This document shows positions 7,605 through 12,101 of a DNA stretch of 12,101 nt, piece after piece. Position 1 is the first letter of the stretch. Each line of letters opens with the position of its first letter. The notes under the pieces were generated by a model. The model saw only the letters and a program-made list of their open reading frames with translations, was not told the origin of the DNA and did no database searches. Made by a program: the position numbers and the translations under genes. The DNA comes from Bacteroidales bacterium (GTDB lineage: Bacteria > Bacteroidota > Bacteroidia > Bacteroidales > JAADJA01). The stretch lies in contig JAOZOC010000021.1 in NCBI GenBank assembly GCA_029933495.1, positions 791 to 12,891 on the forward strand, written 5' to 3'.

Positions 7605-8537
7605 TTATTTTATTTCACCTTTACCCCAAATCCTTTTAACTAGTAGGTCAACATATTCACGCCGGCAATGAAAGTAATCATAATAATTTGATCTGTCATA
7701 TGAAAGATCATCCAAATATTCCATATCAAATGTCGGAGCTAAAGATTTTAAATCAGATTTAAATTTGTCCCTGGCTTCTGTTAATCCAAATTTTTGCAAA
7801 TACTCTTCAAGTCCTATATAATTTGGTGTAATCACAAAATAAAAATTAATACTATTCTTTTTGCAGTATTCTGTTATCCTTTTCAATCCATCGTAATATG
7901 ATTCAGGATATTTATAAGCTTTAAAAAAATTATTTGCACGGTAGTTAGCGAGAGAATCAAGCTCTTCAGGACTCATATTCAGATAATAGATTCTAACAAT
8001 ATCTTCATTTTTTGTCAGGGCATATTTCGCATTAAAGTATGAATCTTCAAGGAATTTAATATTCGAGAAATAAGATACAGGATTATCTATAAGGTCCAGT
8101 CCGTAATTTATCAGGTTATAATCTCTGTATGCATTATAATTCATAAATCCACACTGAAAATAAACATTCTTAAGCTTAATGTAATCTGTAGCAAACCAAA
8201 AAAGGGAAAACATGGTTTTATAGCTTCCTCCCGGTACATTATAATTAAAATACCCCTCACCTGTAATTCTTCGAATTAACGCAGTATCAAAATATTTCCC
8301 CTGAGAATCGCCAATAAGTAAATTTTCAACTGGTCTCCTTTTAAATGCAATTGTTTTCCAAATCACATTTCCCCTTGGCTCAGAAGCATTAGACCTATTC
8401 AGTACCTTAATTTTATCTTTATCGTTTATAATATGCGAAATATTTAAGAAATTATAGGGATCTATTATTATAATAAACAATACGACCAACAATATTGGAG
8501 TACTAAACAGTAATAATTTTCCTATAAAACTTTTCAT
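7605..8537 (-). CDS. Membrane-anchored SGNH-type protein, partner of the adjacent MBOAT (DltD/AlgJ-like role)
   Basis: One N-terminal helix (residues 7-25) would anchor the protein, leaving about 285 residues outside the inner membrane. IGDSQG (75-80) is the block I nucleophile motif, with S78 as the candidate serine. NVPGGSY (about 99-105) fits block II, and DYFHC (287-291) supplies the D-x-x-H pair (D287, H290) of block V. A full Ser-His-Asp set is therefore visible. In alginate (AlgI with AlgJ/AlgX) and D-alanyl teichoic acid systems (DltB with DltD), an MBOAT hands an acyl group to such a protein for transfer to the glycan. The gene lies 25 bases downstream of the MBOAT gene, so I infer the same partnership. 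The protein was recognised by motifs and position, not overall similarity; it could instead be an esterase. Confidence 0.72.
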   Translation of the reverse strand: MKSFIGKLLLFSTPILLVVLFIIIIDPYNFLNISHIINDKDKIKVLNRSNASEPRGNVIWKTIAFKRRPVENLLIGDSQGKYFDTALIRRITGEGYFNYNVPGGSYKTMFSLFWFATDYIKLKNVYFQCGFMNYNAYRDYNLINYGLDLIDNPVSYFSNIKFLEDSYFNAKYALTKNEDIVRIYYLNMSPEELDSLANYRANNFFKAYKYPESYYDGLKRITEYCKKNSINFYFVITPNYIGLEEYLQKFGLTEARDKFKSDLKSLAPTFDMEYLDDLSYDRSNYYDYFHCRREYVDLLVKRIWGKGEIK

Positions 8538-8562
8538 ATTTCTAACGTTCTCTTAATTTTTT

Positions 8563-10002
8563 TTAAAACTGCAAATACACAAAAGTCTCCTGATTGTTAC
8601 TAAAATAATAAATCAGAATCAACATCAAATAATAACCTGACCATCTTAAATATTTTGGTAAATTATTAATTATTTTTGTTACATTAACACCATACTCTGA
8701 AAATATCTCAATTACAAACATAACTACAAACAATAACAAAGCAAATGAAAGCAATTCAACATTTGATATAATTGAGTATCCTGAAAATTTAAAAGCAAAA
8801 TCACTAAACAGATGAGTTATAAAATAGAATGCATCATTAACATCTTTTGAATAGAAAAAGATTAGAGATATACTAAAAAATATATAAGTAACGCTCCTCC
8901 CAGTCCAAACAACCAGTTCCTTTGGTAATTTTTTATAGATTTTAAACCGTTGTTTTTTCGAAAGAAACTCATACGTTATTGCTATTCCCTGGAGCAAGCC
9001 CAAAATTACAAATGTCCAGTTTGCACCATGCCAAATACCAATTACTATAAAAGTAACAAATACCGAAAGAATAGCTGCATTATTACCCAAGGCCCTGTAT
9101 TTAATCATTAATGGCTTAAAAATGTAATCATTACACCACAATGAGAGAGACATATGCCATCTTCGCCAAAATTCAGTAACGTTTTTTGCAAGGAAAGGTC
9201 TGTTAAAGTTTGGCATAAGGTCTATTCCGAAAATTTTTGCCGAACCGAGCGCCATATCAGTATATCCCGAAAAATCACAATACAGGTAAACTGCCTGAAT
9301 CAATAGGGTCGTAATCAACGGCATACCTGCATATAAATGTACATTGTCATAAGTATTAAAAACTATTTCTGACAGGTTATTGGCAATAACTACCTTCTTA
9401 AACATACCGAAAAGAAACAATTTGAAACCGGAAGTAACAATTTGCGGATCAAATGATTTCAGGTTTCTGATTTGCGGAAAAAAATGATTGGAACGCTCAA
9501 CAGGCCCGCTAAGAAATTTTGGAAAAAATATCAACAGTAAAGTATAAATGCCGATATTCCTTTCCGCTTTTTCAGTTCTCCGGTAAATTAATATCAAATT
9601 TCCGATTGATTGAAATGTATAATAAGAAATTCCAATAGGGATAATAATACTTATATGCGTCACATGCATTTCAGAAGGGAAAAATGATAAGACACTATTC
9701 AGATTATCAATTAAGAAATTAATGTATTTATAAAAAGCGAGGATGCCAACATTAATGAAGATAAAAATAAAATACAGTCTTTTCCTGATAATTTTAGTTT
9801 TAGAATTTTCAAGAATTATTCCGAAAAAATAATTCAACACTGAAAAAATCAATGTAAAAATAAGAATGTGTAGAGAAAGCCATCCCACAAAAATCAAACT
9901 TCCCAAAAGTAAAACAACCCATTTTTTCTTATCCGGAACTGCATAAAATATAATAAATGCAGTGAATAATAAAACAAAATATGAAAACGAGGTTAATAGC
10001 AT
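8563..10002 (-). CDS. MBOAT-family membrane-bound O-acyltransferase (AlgI/DltB-like)
   Basis: The protein is 479 residues with about ten to twelve membrane helices, the normal size for AlgI-like MBOATs. Diagnostic parts are FPKFLSGPVER (160-170), YLYCDFSGYTDMA (239-251), NFNRPFLAKNVTEFWRRWHMSLS (265-287, the conserved WRRWH block) and GIWHGANW (322-329), where H325 is the invariant catalytic histidine. These enzymes carry an acyl group from a cytoplasmic thioester donor through the membrane for O-acylation of an extracellular glycan; acetyl is the commonest donor in glycan systems. It is the first gene of the four-gene operon and is followed by the SGNH-type partner. AGGAA directly abuts the ATG with no spacer, so it is unlikely to work as a Shine-Dalgarno. 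There is no alternative start nearby. The family call is very sure; acyl group and acceptor are unknown. Confidence 0.95.
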   Translation of the reverse strand: MLLTSFSYFVLLFTAFIIFYAVPDKKKWVVLLLGSLIFVGWLSLHILIFTLIFSVLNYFFGIILENSKTKIIRKRLYFIFIFINVGILAFYKYINFLIDNLNSVLSFFPSEMHVTHISIIIPIGISYYTFQSIGNLILIYRRTEKAERNIGIYTLLLIFFPKFLSGPVERSNHFFPQIRNLKSFDPQIVTSGFKLFLFGMFKKVVIANNLSEIVFNTYDNVHLYAGMPLITTLLIQAVYLYCDFSGYTDMALGSAKIFGIDLMPNFNRPFLAKNVTEFWRRWHMSLSLWCNDYIFKPLMIKYRALGNNAAILSVFVTFIVIGIWHGANWTFVILGLLQGIAITYEFLSKKQRFKIYKKLPKELVVWTGRSVTYIFFSISLIFFYSKDVNDAFYFITHLFSDFAFKFSGYSIISNVELLSFALLLFVVMFVIEIFSEYGVNVTKIINNLPKYLRWSGYYLMLILIYYFSNNQETFVYLQF

Positions 10003-10047
10003 TTCCTTTTTATAAATCAGTTAATAGCAATAAATAAAATCTGTTTG

Positions 10048-10075
10048 CAATAATATAAAAATAAAACCAGAACAA
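10048..10075 (-). promoter_or_regulatory. Candidate promoter of the MBOAT-SGNH-GT2-GT-C operon
   Basis: On the minus strand TTG (10075-10073), a 17-base spacer and TATTATTG (10055-10048) approximate the Bacteroidota form, with one mismatch in the TAnnTTTG element. Transcription would start near 10041, leaving about 40 bases before the ATG at 10002. It shares the 160-base intergenic region with the plus-strand promoter. Confidence 0.4.
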
Positions 10076-10108
10076 CTAAATTCTGTGTTAATTAAATGTT
10101 ATTATATT

Positions 10109-10138
10109 TTTGTTTCTGTTTTATTGTTGATACCTTTG
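10109..10138 (+). promoter_or_regulatory. Bacteroidota-type promoter of the lipoprotein/AsnB-like unit
   Basis: TTTG (10109-10112), an 18-base spacer and TACCTTTG (10131-10138) match the -33/-7 consensus of the primary sigma factor in Bacteroides and Flavobacterium exactly. The implied start near 10143 leaves an AT-rich leader of about 20 bases before ATG 10163, with no strong Shine-Dalgarno, which is usual in this phylum. Confidence 0.7.
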
Positions 10139-10162
10139 CAATAATAATAAAATATACGATAT

Positions 10163-11053
10163 ATGTTTAAAAAAAATATTTGGTGGTTATATGCTTTATT
10201 CATTGTTTTTGTTTCACTATCCGGTTGTAATAATTCTGACAATGATAAAAATGATAGTGAAATTGTAAGGATTTTATTTTTGCATCACAGCACTGGTAGT
10301 ATTATATGGAAAGGAAAAGATGAAAAAAGTAATATATTTTCAAGACTTTTCGTTGAGAAAAAATATGTTCCGGTTTTTTTTGAACGTTATAATAGAATGA
10401 ATAATACAAACTACATTATTGAAGAGCGTAATTTTCCTAAAGCAAATCCCTACGGCTGGAAAAATTATCCTTATGATTATTATAATATTTGGGTTAAAAA
10501 TGCAGGAGACAAACCGTTTATGGAAGAACCTACTCTTGAAATCCTTACGAAGCAATACGATGTAATTATTTTCAAGCATTGCTTTCCGGGAAGCAATATA
10601 ATGGAAGATACAGGTAAACCGGATATTAATTCAGAAAGAAAAAGCCTTGAGAATTACAGACTTCAATATAATGCTTTAAAAAGAAAAATGAAGGAATTTC
10701 CTGAAACGAAATTTGTTATTTGGACAGTTCCTGCCTTGCTAGAGTCAAAAACAACAAAAGAGAAAGCAACAAGAGCAAGTAGGTTTTCAAAGGGGGTAAC
10801 AGGAGTGTGGGATGATCCAAACGATAATATTTTTATTTGGGATTTCAGAAGGCTTGAAACAGAAGGTGATATCTTCCTTAAACCAGCATACGCAAGGAAT
10901 GAGTCTGACTCTCATCCAAATACTATATTCGCACAAAAAGCATCACCTCTTTTTTGCAAAAGAATTATTGATATTATTGAAACCAATGGTATAGATACAA
11001 CGTTAACAAGCGAAGTTGATATTAATAAGGGAGATTTATTTAAAAATAGATAA
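10163..11053 (+). CDS. Lipoprotein with SGNH-hydrolase-like motifs
   Basis: The N-terminus is a lipoprotein signal: basic MFKK, a hydrophobic stretch and the lipobox LSGC with C22 as the lipidated residue. The residues after it (CNNSDNDKND) are rich in Asp, resembling the acidic surface-export signals of Bacteroidota lipoproteins, so exposure at the cell surface is possible. The mature part starts with a beta-strand leading to FLHHSTGS (39-46), which is where SGNH enzymes have their GDS block, with S43 as candidate nucleophile. FKHCFPGSN (137-145) may be block II and DSHPN (249-253) the Asp/His block, spaced D-x-H rather than the usual D-x-x-H. No clear GxND block III is visible. It may be a glycan esterase or acyltransferase, or an inactive relative. 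It begins the unit that continues into the AsnB-like gene 30 bases downstream. Confidence 0.75.
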   Translation: MFKKNIWWLYALFIVFVSLSGCNNSDNDKNDSEIVRILFLHHSTGSIIWKGKDEKSNIFSRLFVEKKYVPVFFERYNRMNNTNYIIEERNFPKANPYGWKNYPYDYYNIWVKNAGDKPFMEEPTLEILTKQYDVIIFKHCFPGSNIMEDTGKPDINSERKSLENYRLQYNALKRKMKEFPETKFVIWTVPALLESKTTKEKATRASRFSKGVTGVWDDPNDNIFIWDFRRLETEGDIFLKPAYARNESDSHPNTIFAQKASPLFCKRIIDIIETNGIDTTLTSEVDINKGDLFKNR

Positions 11054-11083
11054 AATCACCCTACTTAACATAATTGATTCAAG

Positions 11084-12101
11084 ATGGGCCTTCAAACCGA
11101 TAGATTATTATATAGACGTCAATTTATTCTCTCTCCAAGAGAGATAAATGATTTCTCGGGTTGGCACATAAAAAATATATTAAATAAATTTTTTTTATAT
11201 ATACACCCTGATCTAATTCAATTTGATTATCAGGAAGGTAACAGAAGGATAATATTGCTGGGTGATCTATATGATCCCAATAACATTAAATTTGATAATG
11301 AAGATATTGTTTCCAGATTGATTATGGAAAATAGTGTTATAGATGCTACTAAGTTTTGCTCAAAGTGTGCCGGTAGGTATATAATATTTTTTATTTACAA
11401 TTCAAAAATTTATATTTTTAATGATGCGAGCGCATCAAGAAAGGTTTATTACACGAAAACCAATTCTTTTTGTTGGGCAGCATCACAACCTCACGTGCTA
11501 GCTAAGTATGCAGAATTAGATATATCCACTGATAAAGAGGTAATTGGTTTTTATAGTTCTAGTATTTTTAAAAAACATAATATGGCAGGGATTTTAGATA
11601 ATACTATATTCCCTGATATTAAACAATTGTTGCCAAATAAGTATCTTGATTTACAGGATGGTAAAGCAAAAAGATTTTGGCCGACAAAAAGGAATATTGA
11701 AATTTCACTCACAGAAGGCGTTGACGAAGGCAGTAAAATGCTTTCTAATATTATTGAAAGTGCAAATAATAGAAATGAATTAATGATGCCTGTAACTGCC
11801 GGAAATGATACCAGATTACTTTTAGCAGCAAGCAGAAAAGTTAGTTCCGATATTTATTATTATATTATCTGGTTAAATAATTTCACTGAAAAACATCAGG
11901 ATATTGTAATTCCATCGCGAATGCTTAATAAAATAGGTTTGGAATTTAATATCATAAAACCCAGTCAGAATATTGATTCTAAGTTTAAGGAAGTGTATAA
12001 TTTAAATAATATGTATGCAAACAAAAACAATATATCTGTCATTTATAACTTTTATAAAGAATTTGGTCATAAAATTAACCTGCCTGGAAGATTCAGCGAT
12101 A
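11084..12101 (+). CDS. Asparagine-synthetase-like (AsnB-family) protein, 3' end beyond the window
   Basis: The frame is open from ATG 11084 to the right edge (339 codons); in-frame stops at 11066 and 11075 limit the start. The first ~125 residues resemble a decayed class II glutamine amidotransferase domain: CAGRYIIFFIYNSKIYIF (95-112) and NDASASRKVYYT (113-124) match the GR(F/Y) and D...R..YY parts. However, the protein begins MGLQTD, with no Cys2 nucleophile. KQLLPNKYLDL (180-190) and KRFWP (196-200) are the usual linker to the synthetase domain. MPVTAGNDTRLLLAA (235-249) is a PP-loop variant of SGGxDS. ATP-dependent amide or amidine formation, using free ammonia or another nucleophile, is inferred. 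Such genes are frequent in surface-polysaccharide loci, where they amidate sugar acids. The C-terminal half cannot be seen. Confidence 0.8.
   Translation, partial: MGLQTDRLLYRRQFILSPREINDFSGWHIKNILNKFFLYIHPDLIQFDYQEGNRRIILLGDLYDPNNIKFDNEDIVSRLIMENSVIDATKFCSKCAGRYIIFFIYNSKIYIFNDASASRKVYYTKTNSFCWAASQPHVLAKYAELDISTDKEVIGFYSSSIFKKHNMAGILDNTIFPDIKQLLPNKYLDLQDGKAKRFWPTKRNIEISLTEGVDEGSKMLSNIIESANNRNELMMPVTAGNDTRLLLAASRKVSSDIYYYIIWLNNFTEKHQDIVIPSRMLNKIGLEFNIIKPSQNIDSKFKEVYNLNNMYANKNNISVIYNFYKEFGHKINLPGRFSD

Noticed and set aside
10003..10162. Small RNA or riboswitch in the largest intergenic gap
   Set aside because: The region is AT-rich with no stable GC-containing stems, and is explained by two divergent promoters.
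5001..12101. Mobile element or phage origin for the glycan locus
   Set aside because: No transposase, integrase, tRNA gene or flanking direct repeats were seen within the window.

Overview
The window looks like a chromosomal segment from a Bacteroidota bacterium. Three things support this. One secreted enzyme carries a C-terminal sorting domain of the type IX secretion (T9SS) kind. The DNA is AT-rich with weak Shine-Dalgarno signals. The 10.1 kb intergenic region contains a good match to the Bacteroidota promoter form (TTTG about 18 bases before TAnnTTTG). I cannot place it below phylum from sequence alone. No rRNA, tRNA, CRISPR array, insertion sequence or integrase is visible. Coding density is high and the longest non-coding gap is 160 bases.

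Left part (1-5000). A multi-pass membrane protein of unknown function runs in from the left edge and converges on a two-gene minus-strand unit. That unit is a secreted M14 zinc carboxypeptidase with a T9SS signal, followed by a membrane protein fused to a spermidine-synthase-like domain. The two share one base at their stop and start codons. A class I SAM-dependent methyltransferase is divergent from the carboxypeptidase and stands alone.

Middle part (5001-10002). Four minus-strand genes form a tight operon, read from right to left: an MBOAT-family membrane O-acyltransferase, a membrane-anchored SGNH-type partner, a DPM1-like family 2 glycosyltransferase with two C-terminal membrane helices, and a GT-C type polytopic glycosyltransferase. 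Together they suggest an envelope-glycan tailoring module. The GT2 would load a sugar on a polyprenyl phosphate, the GT-C enzyme would transfer it outside the inner membrane, and the MBOAT/SGNH pair would move an acyl group across the membrane onto a glycan. The chemistry and acceptor are inferred, not shown.

Right part (10003-12101). A 160-base divergent promoter region separates that operon from a plus-strand unit. This unit encodes a lipoprotein with SGNH-like motifs (HHSTG and DSHPN) and then an asparagine-synthetase-like protein cut by the right edge. The latter lacks the N-terminal glutaminase cysteine and has an altered PP-loop. Asparagine-synthetase-like genes are common in surface polysaccharide loci, so the region from about 5 kb to the right edge is probably part of one. 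The best candidate for something new is this combination: two SGNH-type proteins flanking an MBOAT, a polyprenyl-sugar glycosyltransferase pair, and a glutaminase-less AsnB homologue.
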